Assembly (NCBI GenBank): GCA_938014865.1
Contig: CALLQJ010000175.1
Span: 1 to 15,393, forward strand
Direction of reading: 5' to 3'
Source: an uncultured Fastidiosipila sp.
Lineage (GTDB): Bacteria > Bacillota > Clostridia > Saccharofermentanales > Fastidiosipilaceae
Length of the DNA stretch: 15,393 nt
Shown: positions 6,940 through 14,593 of the stretch, piece after piece
How the letters are laid out: every line of letters starts with the position of its first letter
Numbering within the stretch: position 1 is the stretch's first letter
Position numbers and translations under genes: made by a program
Notes under the pieces: model-generated
The model's input: only the letters and a program-made list of their open reading frames with translations
Databases searched by the model: none
What the model was told of the DNA's origin: nothing

Positions 6940-7863
6940 TCAGCCCTTTACGGCACCGAGGGTCATGCCCGCCTTGAAGTATTTCTGCAAGACCGGATAA
7001 ATGACCAGCATCGGCACGATGGCAATCATCATCAAGGCATAGATCCGGGTGGTCGGCGACCAGGTCGACGCCGAGGTCACGATCGCCGCCTCGGTCTCAT
7101 TGGCCACTTGGTCAACGATCAGCTTTTTCAAGAGCACCTGCAAAGGCATCTTCATATCATCGCGCAGAAGCGTCATCGGCCAGAAATAGCCGTTCCAGCG
7201 ATTCACGAGATAGAACATGACCACCGTCGCGAGCGCCGGCTTGGACATCGGAATAAAGATCTGGAAAAAGGTTCTGAAACTTGAGGCACCGTCCACCGTA
7301 GCCGCTTCTTCCATTTCTTCCGGGATGCTTTCAAAAAACGATTTCATGATGATGAGGTTATACGCACTGATGCCGAAGCCGACGATAATCGCCGCACGCG
7401 TATCCAGCATATGAAGCTGACTGAAGTTCAGGTAGGTCGGAATCAGGCCCGCATTAAACCACATCGTAAAGACCACCATGAGCGTAAAGAATTTCCGGCC
7501 GACCAGGCGCTTTCTCGACAGGGAAAAGGCCATCGTCGTCGTCAGAATCATGTTCATCGCCACACCGAAAACCGCGTAGAAAAAGGTATTCCCGTAGGAT
7601 ATCCACAAATTCGGCAGCCTGAAGGCCCGTTTATACGCCTCGACCGTCGGCTCCACCATGGTGAAGATGACGTCCCCGTTGTCCACGCCCAGGGGCCTGC
7701 TGAAAGATGCGATTAAAATATAGTAAATCGGATAGAACGTGATAAGCGTGACCAGCACGGCAATGATATTAATGCAAAGATCATAAACCTTTTCGCCGGT
7801 GCTCTGCACCATGCCGCTTTTTGCGTGTTCTATTTTCTTCTTTCTTTTCTCTAAGTCCTTCAT
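6940..7863 (-). CDS. Sugar ABC transporter permease, YtcP/LplC-like (MalG side)
   Basis: This integral membrane subunit, 307 residues long, belongs to a CUT1-type oligosaccharide importer. About six hydrophobic segments are visible, beginning near residue 30 after a charged N-terminal tail. The EAA loop that docks the ATPase is Glu-Glu-Ala-Ala-Thr-Val-Asp-Gly-Ala near 188-196, followed by Phe-x-Ile-Phe-Ile-Pro-x-Ser-Lys-Pro. The Met-Trp-Phe-Asn-Ala-Gly-Leu-Ile-Pro-Thr-Tyr stretch and the Lys-Ala-Gly-Met-Thr-Leu-Gly-Ala-Val-Lys-Gly C-terminus are characteristic of the LplC/YtcP group that pairs with LplB-type partners and LipO-type receptors. The gene begins 10 bases after the stop of the partner permease, with GGGGG five bases before ATG. 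No ATPase gene is nearby, as is usual where a shared MsmX-like ATPase serves several importers. Confidence 0.93.
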   Translation of the reverse strand: MKDLEKRKKKIEHAKSGMVQSTGEKVYDLCINIIAVLVTLITFYPIYYILIASFSRPLGVDNGDVIFTMVEPTVEAYKRAFRLPNLWISYGNTFFYAVFGVAMNMILTTTMAFSLSRKRLVGRKFFTLMVVFTMWFNAGLIPTYLNFSQLHMLDTRAAIIVGFGISAYNLIIMKSFFESIPEEMEEAATVDGASSFRTFFQIFIPMSKPALATVVMFYLVNRWNGYFWPMTLLRDDMKMPLQVLLKKLIVDQVANETEAAIVTSASTWSPTTRIYALMMIAIVPMLVIYPVLQKYFKAGMTLGAVKG

Positions 7864-7873
7864 AAGATCCCCC

Positions 7874-8827
7874 TTACCACAGCGAGTTCTGGGTCAGACG
7901 CTTGCTGGCCTGATTGGCCAGTGCCACCATTACCAGGGCGATTACGGCTTCAAACAGCCCGACCGCGCCGGCCAGACCGTAGTCGGCCCGCCCTCTGTTG
8001 TCGAAGGCCAGACGGTAAGCATAAGTCGCAATCGTATCCGCTTTGCTGAAGGTCGTCGGCTGATACAAAAGGATGATGGTTTCATAGCCGGAGCGGATCA
8101 TTTTGCCGATGTTCAGCAAAAGCATCGTCATGATGGTCGGCAGTATGCCGGGCAGGGTAACATGCCAGAGTCTTCCGAAACGCCCCGCCCCGTCCACGGT
8201 CGCGGCCTCGTAAAGGGAAGGATCTATCCCCATAATCGCCGCAATATAAACAATGGAATTATAGCCGGCCGACATCCACAGGATCATGATCGTATAAATC
8301 GGCCGGAAGTAATCCGGTTCTACCATGAAGTAAATCGGCTCCATGCCCAGCTTTTCACGCATCTGATTAATCACGCCGTAAGTCGGTGAGGTAAAGTTGA
8401 CAACCATGCCGGCGACAACCACCGCCGAGATAAAGTAAGGCAGGAAGGTCACGGTCTGGGTGGCCCTGCTGATAAATTTGCTGGAGGCTTCGGTCACAAT
8501 AATCGCCAGGAGTATAGAGGCCGGAAAGACAATAATGAGCTGCCAGACGGCAATCATAATGGTATTTACAAAGGTTCTGCTGAAGTCGGGGCTCGAAAGG
8601 TAACGCCTGAAATTCTCCAAGCCGATGAAATCACTTTTCGCAAAACCCCCGAAGACATTGTAATCATAGAATGCAATCTTCAGTCCGTACATAGGTTTGT
8701 AGGCAAATACAATGAACCAGATCAAACCCGGTAACAATAAAAGATAAAGCTGCCAGTCGCCTCGAATCCTCCTCAGCTTGCTCTGAGGATTTTTCCGTCG
8801 ATTGAGGCCTTGATGTTTTTGTGCCAC
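7874..8827 (-). CDS. Sugar ABC transporter permease, LplB/YteP-like (MalF side)
   Basis: This is the second integral membrane subunit, first gene of the importer operon. A basic N-terminal tail precedes Trp-Gln-Leu-Tyr-Leu-Leu-Leu-Leu-Pro-Gly and about six membrane segments. The EAA loop reads Glu-Ala-Ala-Thr-Val-Asp-Gly-Ala-Gly followed by Leu-Trp-His-Val-Thr-Leu-Pro-Gly. The blocks Tyr-Lys-Pro-Met-Tyr-Gly near the N-terminus and the C-terminal Asn-Ser-Leu-Trp are typical of the LplB group. The frame can begin at GTG 8833, but GGAGG at 8836-8840 leaves only two bases there. The GTG at 8827 lies eight bases from it and is the better start, giving a protein of 317 residues. The substrate is not readable from the permease. 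Context suggests an acidic or host-glycan oligosaccharide. Confidence 0.92.
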   Translation of the reverse strand: MAQKHQGLNRRKNPQSKLRRIRGDWQLYLLLLPGLIWFIVFAYKPMYGLKIAFYDYNVFGGFAKSDFIGLENFRRYLSSPDFSRTFVNTIMIAVWQLIIVFPASILLAIIVTEASSKFISRATQTVTFLPYFISAVVVAGMVVNFTSPTYGVINQMREKLGMEPIYFMVEPDYFRPIYTIMILWMSAGYNSIVYIAAIMGIDPSLYEAATVDGAGRFGRLWHVTLPGILPTIMTMLLLNIGKMIRSGYETIILLYQPTTFSKADTIATYAYRLAFDNRGRADYGLAGAVGLFEAVIALVMVALANQASKRLTQNSLW

Positions 8828-8864
8828 GTTCACAACCTCCTTTGTTCACGTTCTTGTCATTTTT

Positions 8865-8893
8865 ATCATATCGTACGGATTTATTTTGATAAA
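8865..8893 (-). promoter_or_regulatory. Candidate promoter of the ABC importer operon
   Basis: On the minus strand TTTATC (8888-8893) and TATGAT (8865-8870) are 17 bases apart, about 30 bases before the GGAGG of the LplB-like gene. They lie downstream of the terminator that closes the sulfatase operon. The -35 match is weak. Confidence 0.35.
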
Positions 8894-8937
8894 GGGTATA
8901 AATTTGGCGCTTTTTACAAGAGATAGAATATTGAAAA

Positions 8938-8965
8938 TCAAAAAAAGCCCGATTTCTCGGGCTTT
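8938..8965 (-). terminator. Intrinsic terminator of the GH88-kduI-sulfatase operon
   Basis: A perfect 9-bp stem AAAGCCCGA/TCGGGCTTT (8944-8952 with 8957-8965) has a 4-base loop. On the minus strand it is followed by a run of T residues (complement of 8940-8946). It lies about 115 bases after the sulfatase stop and separates that operon from the ABC importer operon. An 11-bp inverted repeat (8923-8933 with 9010-9020) encloses it. Confidence 0.85.
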
Positions 8966-9080
8966 GCGGCGTTTTCGCCAATTTAAATCTACAAAATTCC
9001 TTTTATTGCCAATATTCTATTGTGCCTGCTTTATGACGGGCCAAAGCCCTTTCACTTATGCACAATGCACAGTTATTTTT

Positions 9081-10520
9081 TCAGCGCAGCCACCAGTCAT
9101 TGCAGCGCTCCATCCACTTCTGCAGCTTGGAACGCATCGTTTTCACAATTTCTTCATTCTCGGCGGCAATGTCTTTGAGCAGGTACGGATCATTTTTCAG
9201 ATCATAAAGGATGTAACGTTCTTCATCATAGGCGTTGCGTTCAACGACCAGGAAATACTCACGATTCCGGACGCCGCGCGTATTCATCGCAGCATTAATA
9301 TAGTATGCCAGACCGCCTTTGTCTTCCTCTTCTTCCGTAAACACATCCGCTGCCTCTTCAAAGAAAAAGCGGCTGAGATCATGGCCTTCCGTTTCTTCCG
9401 GGATCTCCGATTCAAGACCGAGCAGTCCCAAAAGCGTCGGCATGATATCCGGTGTATTCATCAGGAAATCCGACTTATTGCCGGGCTCCAGAACACCGGG
9501 CCAGCGCAGCAGATAAGGAATCTTAAGGCACTCATCAAACCAGGGCCCCTTCCGGATCAGGCCGTGGCTGCCCATAAGGTCTCCGTGGTCCGAGCAGAAG
9601 ATCACCAGGGTGTCGTCCTTAAGACCTTCTTCTTCCAAGACCTCAAGGACCTGTCCTATGAGATCATCCACGCCGCTGATGCAGGCAAAATAATCCTTGA
9701 CTTCAGAACGTGCCAGCTGTGTATTAAAGCTGTACTGTCCCTGCATCGCAGGACTCAGTTCCGGCTTGGCTTCCTTCACTTCCGTAAAAGAGGGCGCATT
9801 CAAAAGTTCATCCGGGTCACAGTCCTTGTAAAGGTCCTTGTATTTCTGCGGAACCTGATCAAAGGGCATGTGCGGCGGATTCGGCGCCCAGACAAAGTAG
9901 AAAGGCTTGTCCGCGGTGCGCTCACCGTTTTCATTTTTGATATACGCAATGAGCTCTTCCGCTTCCACCTCCGGCGACCAGCGGCCGGGATATTCCCGGA
10001 CCTCTTCCGCCTTATCGGTATTATCCCAGTAATGGGGATTTAAATGCTGATCGTTGCAGCCGTAAGAAAACCAAAAATCAAAATGATGCCGGCGATGCAC
10101 CGGGGTAAAGGCATCCCAGATCTTGCCGTCGTCCCGGCGCGGTTCCAGGTACTCGGCATCGCTTTCTTCCGGCGTGTCCAAATGCCATTTGCCCGCATAG
10201 CCGCAGGTATAGCCTTGGGCATGCAGAACATCCGGCAGACACGTTTTATTTCCGGGAAGTCTCACATAAAACTGCCGGGTCTGGGAATTGCAGTTTCCCA
10301 TGACCCCCGTTGTACAAGGATACTGCCCGGTGAATAGCATGCCGCGATGCGGGCTGCAGACCGGATAATTAGAAAAGACATTTTCCAGTTCCAGACTTTC
10401 TGCCGCCAGCTTATCGATATTCGGCGTTTTGACCGGGTCTTCACCGCGAAACCCCATGGCCCTCTGGCGGAATTCATCCGGCATAATGTAGAGAATATTG
10501 GGTTTCTTCACACGGCTCAC
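9081..10520 (-). CDS. Sulfatase, S1 (formylglycine-dependent) type, probably acting on sulfated glycan disaccharides
   Basis: The 479-residue enzyme removes O- or N-linked sulfate from a sugar. The S1 signature is Cys-Ser-Pro-His-Arg-Gly at 55-60, where Cys55 would be converted to formylglycine. The N-terminal Asn-Ile-Leu-Tyr-Ile-Met-Pro-Asp carries a calcium-ligand Asp, and Ser-Asp-His-Gly-Asp-Leu-Met-Gly-Ser-His-Gly supplies further metal and sulfate ligands. Gly-Lys-Trp-His at about 111-114 is also typical. There is no signal peptide, so it works in the cytoplasm and needs a radical-SAM maturase (anSME type), which is not in the window. The GTG start overlaps the stop of the preceding gene by four bases (GTGA), with GGTGA six bases upstream, so the two are translationally coupled. 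It is last in the GH88 operon. The sulfated position (2-O, 4-O, 6-O or N) cannot be told by eye. Confidence 0.92.
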   Translation of the reverse strand: MSRVKKPNILYIMPDEFRQRAMGFRGEDPVKTPNIDKLAAESLELENVFSNYPVCSPHRGMLFTGQYPCTTGVMGNCNSQTRQFYVRLPGNKTCLPDVLHAQGYTCGYAGKWHLDTPEESDAEYLEPRRDDGKIWDAFTPVHRRHHFDFWFSYGCNDQHLNPHYWDNTDKAEEVREYPGRWSPEVEAEELIAYIKNENGERTADKPFYFVWAPNPPHMPFDQVPQKYKDLYKDCDPDELLNAPSFTEVKEAKPELSPAMQGQYSFNTQLARSEVKDYFACISGVDDLIGQVLEVLEEEGLKDDTLVIFCSDHGDLMGSHGLIRKGPWFDECLKIPYLLRWPGVLEPGNKSDFLMNTPDIMPTLLGLLGLESEIPEETEGHDLSRFFFEEAADVFTEEEEDKGGLAYYINAAMNTRGVRNREYFLVVERNAYDEERYILYDLKNDPYLLKDIAAENEEIVKTMRSKLQKWMERCNDWWLR

Positions 10521-11341
10521 AGTCTTTCACCCCACAATTCAAACTGCGTCAGCGCCGGGAAAGGCGAATCGTCATCGGCCTTAATCAGACGCTCCAGACG
10601 CACCCGGCGGCAGCGGATCGGGACCGGCAGATCAAAGACCTGCGGCGTATCCGTTTTTTCCAGAGGAACGGTCTGCAGAATCTCGTCATCAAAGACCAGA
10701 TCCGCCTGCGTCCAATGGCTGTCGTGCGGGAAATCGCAGCGAATGGTGATCCGGACCTGGGAGACTTCCGCCTCGGGTCCTAATTCAACGGTCATCGCCG
10801 CTTCGGGATCACGGTTGATGCCCCAGCTCTGATAAGGCCAGGCTCCGTGCCCGTGATTGGCATACTCTCCGTCGATGGCGTTGCGCGCGGCAAACCAGGC
10901 CTCGCCTCTCGTCTCGACATTGGCATGGGCATGCGGGAAACTCATGGCGTTTTCATGCTGATCGTAAGGATTAAAGCATAAATTGCAAAAGCCCTTGATT
11001 TCTTCGGCACGGGCCTCGCGGGCCGTGATCATTTTATTCTTGCCGGAGAAGCAAAGCGGGTTCATGGCCACTTTCTTTTCCCCGACGGGAACATGATAAA
11101 CTAATCGATCTTCGGCCAGATAGACCAAAGCCTCATCCAGACAAGCGTCCAGACGCAGTCTCAGCCAAATACCCGGCTTCTCGCTTTCGACGACGATGAG
11201 GTCACCGTCCTCGTATTCTTCCTCCACGGCGAGACGGGGAAAAACGCAAGAATCGCTTGAAACAAGCTCCTTCCCGCCGCGTACGACGGAAAGGCGAAGC
11301 TTGGTCAAGCCGTCAAAGAATTTTTCTTTTTTTTCAAGCAT
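10517..11341 (-). CDS. Unrecognised two-domain beta-rich protein, C-terminal half discoidin-like; linked to uronate degradation
   Basis: I do not recognise a characterised family for the whole 274-residue protein. The start is ATG 11341, one base after the kduI stop; an upstream extension of the frame to 11446 would lie inside kduI and lacks support. Residues 1 to about 110 look like a small beta domain. The second half resembles an F5/8 type C (discoidin, CBM32-like) jelly roll, with Ala-Arg-Asn-Ala-Ile-Asp-Gly, then Trp-Pro-Tyr-Gln-Ser-Trp-Gly, and a Phe-Glu-Leu-Trp-Gly ending. A His-rich stretch (Phe-Pro-His-Ala-His-Ala-Asn and Gly-His-Gly-Ala-Trp) lies at the junction. There is no signal peptide or membrane segment, unusual for a carbohydrate-binding fold. 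It sits between kduI (1-base gap) and the sulfatase (4-base overlap), so it is probably made in step with both. It may bind or process the sulfated unsaturated sugar. Function unknown. Confidence 0.85.
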   Translation of the reverse strand: MLEKKEKFFDGLTKLRLSVVRGGKELVSSDSCVFPRLAVEEEYEDGDLIVVESEKPGIWLRLRLDACLDEALVYLAEDRLVYHVPVGEKKVAMNPLCFSGKNKMITAREARAEEIKGFCNLCFNPYDQHENAMSFPHAHANVETRGEAWFAARNAIDGEYANHGHGAWPYQSWGINRDPEAAMTVELGPEAEVSQVRITIRCDFPHDSHWTQADLVFDDEILQTVPLEKTDTPQVFDLPVPIRCRRVRLERLIKADDDSPFPALTQFELWGERL

Positions 11342-11342
11342 C

Positions 11343-12191
<849 letters not shown>

Positions 12192-12250
12192 AGTCTTTCT
12201 ATATATCCTTTCATAATATAATTTACTATTACCATTCTACATTAAGAAAC

Positions 12251-12284
12251 AAAAGCCCTGCCGGCCGGCACAGCCCTTGTCCTT
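12251..12284 (-). terminator. Possible weak terminator or attenuator between GH88 and kduI
   Basis: A 12-bp palindrome TGCCGGCCGGCA (12259-12270) directly follows the GH88 stop and is flanked by AGCCCT on both sides. On the minus strand the hairpin is followed by CTTTTGTTTC. The stem is short and includes mismatches when extended, so partial termination or processing is more likely than a full stop. The remaining AT-rich 50 bases before kduI could hold an extra promoter but no clear one is seen. Confidence 0.45.
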
Positions 12285-13460
12285 TTACCAATAAGGATCC
12301 CAGTTCCCGTTCAGACGCGTCAGCGCCTCAAAGTAGAAATAATCGCCGAAGGAAACGCACTCGTCCACGCCGTTATTCTTCTTGATCGGGTTATAAGGCG
12401 ACTGCTTGGCATAGGTCCCGTGTTTTAAAAGTCCGTTTGATTCCTCCGGATCTTTCACGGCACAATGGTCGATCAGCGCCTTCATCAGCTTCGAAGCCAG
12501 GGTCCGGTACTCTTTTCTTTCGTCCTCATCGACCAGATCCGCCATCTCCAGAAGACCGCAGATGACAATCGCCGAAGCAGAAGAATCCCAAGGCTCATCC
12601 GAACCGTCCGAAAAAATCAGATCCCAGTACGGCACCAGATTCTTCGGAAGCTTTTCCAGATAATAATCCAAGGTCTTGCGGAAGACCTCTTTATACTGCT
12701 CAATGCCGGTATAGCGGTAACTGATCGCCGTACCGTAAACCGCCCAAGCCTGTCCTCTCGCCCAGGATGAATCATCTTTATAGCCCTGATGCGTCACGCC
12801 TTTCACCGGTTCGCCGGTTTCGGGATCAAAGTAGAAGGTATGATACGCCGAACCGTCTTCCCGGATCGCGTATTTAATCGTCGTTTCAATATGCCGGTGG
12901 GCAATATCCGCATAGCGTCCGTCGCCGCTTTCCTCCGACGCCCAGTACAAGAGCCCGAGGTTTAAGAGGCAGTCAATAATCAGGCGATGATGTTCGGGGC
13001 TGTTATTAGGTCCCCAGGCCTGAATGAACTGTCCTTTTTCCTGCCAGCGGCCCATCAGCTGATCCGCCGCCTGAAGCGCCGCGGAACGGGCATATTCATC
13101 CCCGGTCAGCATATAAGCCGAAACGCAGGAAGGCGAATACAAGAAGCCCATGTCATGGTGCTCAACTTCGATTTTCTCTTCGATGCGGTCCAGAAAACTT
13201 TGGACCAGAATCAGGCCGGCATACATGAATGTCGGATCCCCGGTGCGCTCATAAGAGAGCCAGATTTCGCCCGGCCAGAAGCCGGTCGTCCATTCAACAT
13301 TGTCATCTTGGAAATAAAAAAGATCTTTGCTCGCATCACTTTGGCAAGCATAGGTGAAATCAGGCAGATTTGCCCGCACCTGATCCGTTGCAAAGTCCAG
13401 TGCAGCCTGCAATTCGCTGACTGTTAATTCAGGGTATGCCTTCAGATCAACCATATACAT
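12285..13460 (-). CDS. ugl: Unsaturated glucuronyl hydrolase, glycoside hydrolase family 88
   Basis: The enzyme removes the 4,5-unsaturated uronic acid from the non-reducing end of disaccharides made by polysaccharide lyases, through hydration of the double bond. It is 389-391 residues long, the usual size for bacterial UGL. An all-alpha barrel pattern is present with Trp-Thr-Thr-Gly-Phe-Trp-Pro-Gly at 57-64, His-His-Asp-Met-Gly-Phe at 101-106 and Ile-Ile-Asp-Cys-Leu-Leu-Asn at 161-167. Asp103 and Asp163 match the two catalytic aspartates of Bacillus UGL. Ser-Ser-Trp-Ala-Arg-Gly-Gln-Ala-Trp and Gly-Asp-Tyr-Phe-Tyr-Phe-Glu-Ala-Leu are further family marks. No signal peptide: cytoplasmic. Two start codons exist, 13460 and 13454. 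AAAAGGAG at 13464 leaves three and nine bases, which favours 13454. It is first in the operon with kduI and the sulfatase, fitting sulfated glycosaminoglycan disaccharides. Confidence 0.95.
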   Translation of the reverse strand: MYMVDLKAYPELTVSELQAALDFATDQVRANLPDFTYACQSDASKDLFYFQDDNVEWTTGFWPGEIWLSYERTGDPTFMYAGLILVQSFLDRIEEKIEVEHHDMGFLYSPSCVSAYMLTGDEYARSAALQAADQLMGRWQEKGQFIQAWGPNNSPEHHRLIIDCLLNLGLLYWASEESGDGRYADIAHRHIETTIKYAIREDGSAYHTFYFDPETGEPVKGVTHQGYKDDSSWARGQAWAVYGTAISYRYTGIEQYKEVFRKTLDYYLEKLPKNLVPYWDLIFSDGSDEPWDSSASAIVICGLLEMADLVDEDERKEYRTLASKLMKALIDHCAVKDPEESNGLLKHGTYAKQSPYNPIKKNNGVDECVSFGDYFYFEALTRLNGNWDPYW

Positions 13461-13489
13461 TGACTCCTTTTCATGTAGTTTTCTGGCTT

Positions 13490-13495
13490 ATTATA
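13490..13495 (-). promoter_or_regulatory. Candidate -10 box of the GH88 operon
   Basis: The minus strand reads TATAAT about 30 bases before the GH88 start. The -35 region 16-18 bases upstream has no good match to TTGACA, which would fit a promoter that needs an activator such as the divergently encoded AraC protein. Confidence 0.55.
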
Positions 13496-13539
13496 TACAG
13501 TTTATCATGCAAATAGATAAATATAAACCATATTTGTCT

Positions 13540-13578
13540 CCTTTTGTCGCAAAAACTTGGCTTTTTGAGCACAAAAGG
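13540..13578. promoter_or_regulatory. Candidate operator: inverted repeat CCTTTTGT / ACAAAAGG in the divergent promoter region
   Basis: A perfect 8-bp inverted repeat (13540-13547 and 13571-13578) has centres 31 bases apart, about three helical turns. It lies upstream of the GH88 -10 box and just before the AraC gene. It could be the binding site of that regulator. The same 8-mer also occurs inside coding regions near 3903 and 8065, so chance is not excluded. Confidence 0.35.
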
Positions 13579-13618
13579 CTAAACTATGCTAAAACGGCAT
13601 ATTGCAAAGGAGCTGCAC

Positions 13619-14500
13619 ATGATTTTACACAATACCTGCCAGGACGCCATCGATGAATGTCTTGAAACGAAACGCTTCTCCATTGCCCGTCTGCGCTCGG
13701 AGGAAAAGACCTTTAATATCCACGTGCACAGCTGCCATGAGCTTTATTTTTCCATTCAGGGCGGCCGGCAGTTTCTGATTGAATCCGAAAACTATCCCAT
13801 CGCCCCGGGCGATGTCTTTTTTGTAAAAGAGTACGCCAGCCATTGCGTCACCCAGGTCGAAGAATGCAATCACGACCGCGTCGTGGTCAATGTCCACCCG
13901 GAGTATCTGAAACGGCTCTCCACTCCCGAAACCGATCTGACGGCCTGCTTTGAGAGTCCGGCGCCCGAATACCGGCACCGCCTTTCCTTAAATAAGGATG
14001 ATCAGCATGCCTTTATGTTCTTCATTCAGAAACTGTCCACCATCTCCGGCTACGGCGCGGACCTGCAGGAGCAGGCGGCCTTCCTGGAATTTTTCATTTT
14101 CTTAAACCGTCACTTCCTCGACTGCTGCGACAAGTCGGATGAAGACAATAAACAGACCTTCCATTTCGATGAAAAGGCAACCGCGATTTTGGAATACATC
14201 AATGATAATCTTCTCGAAGATTTGACCCTGGACCAAATTGCCAAAAATTTCTACATTTCAAAATCCTATCTCTGCCGCATTTTCAATCAGTCCACCGGGA
14301 CTACCATCAATAAATATATCTCGGCCCGCCGCATTTCCATTGCCAAAAGTCTTCTCACCTCCGGCGAATCGGCGATGAACGCCTGCAAGAAATCCGGTTT
14401 CAACGATTACTCGAATTTTCATAAGACCTTCACCCGCACGCTCGGGATCACACCGAAAAAATACCAGCTGCTGAGCATGGAAAGAGAACCCTTCTCCTGA
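13619..14500 (+). CDS. AraC-family transcriptional regulator with cupin sensor domain
   Basis: This 293-residue protein probably senses a sugar intermediate and activates the divergent GH88-kduI-sulfatase operon. The N-terminal ~100 residues form a cupin-like ligand domain: His-Val-His-Ser-Cys-His-Glu-Leu-Tyr-Phe, then Ile-Ala-Pro-Gly-Asp-Val-Phe-Phe-Val, and a later His-Cys. The C-terminal ~100 residues carry the two helix-turn-helix units (Thr-Leu-Asp-Gln-Ile-Ala-Lys-Asn-Phe-Tyr-Ile-Ser-Lys-Ser-Tyr-Leu, then Ser-Gly-Phe-Asn-Asp-Tyr-Ser-Asn-Phe-His-Lys-Thr-Phe) ending at Gly-Ile-Thr-Pro-Lys-Lys-Tyr. The frame is open back to 13586, but AAAGGAG at 13606-13612, six bases before ATG 13619, fixes the start there. 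It is transcribed away from the GH88 gene over a roughly 160-base shared control region, the usual layout of local AraC activators. Confidence 0.92.
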   Translation: MILHNTCQDAIDECLETKRFSIARLRSEEKTFNIHVHSCHELYFSIQGGRQFLIESENYPIAPGDVFFVKEYASHCVTQVEECNHDRVVVNVHPEYLKRLSTPETDLTACFESPAPEYRHRLSLNKDDQHAFMFFIQKLSTISGYGADLQEQAAFLEFFIFLNRHFLDCCDKSDEDNKQTFHFDEKATAILEYINDNLLEDLTLDQIAKNFYISKSYLCRIFNQSTGTTINKYISARRISIAKSLLTSGESAMNACKKSGFNDYSNFHKTFTRTLGITPKKYQLLSMEREPFS

Positions 14501-14536
14501 ACCATAAGAACAGCACTTGCCCGATCCGGAAGATAA

Positions 14537-14571
14537 AAAAAGCGGCCGAGACGAAACTCCGGCCGCTTTTT
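14537..14571. terminator. Bidirectional terminator between AraC regulator and sugar kinase
   Basis: A 12-bp perfect stem AAAAAGCGGCCG/CGGCCGCTTTTT (14537-14548 with 14560-14571) encloses an 11-base loop. T-runs occur in both directions. It lies 36 bases after the AraC stop and 22 bases after the kinase stop on the other strand. Confidence 0.92.
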
Positions 14572-14593
14572 CTCTCTTTAAATCCTGAATGGT

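Noticed and set aside
8900..8925. Catabolite control (cre) site upstream of the importer operon
   Set aside because: The TGTAAAAAGCGCCA stretch has the right ends but lacks the central CG at the proper positions.
8886..10043. Long plus-strand open frame of 385 codons opposite the sulfatase and the importer promoter
   Set aside because: It runs antisense to the clearly conserved sulfatase, has no ribosome site or recognisable domain, and its composition is that of a reversed GC-biased gene.
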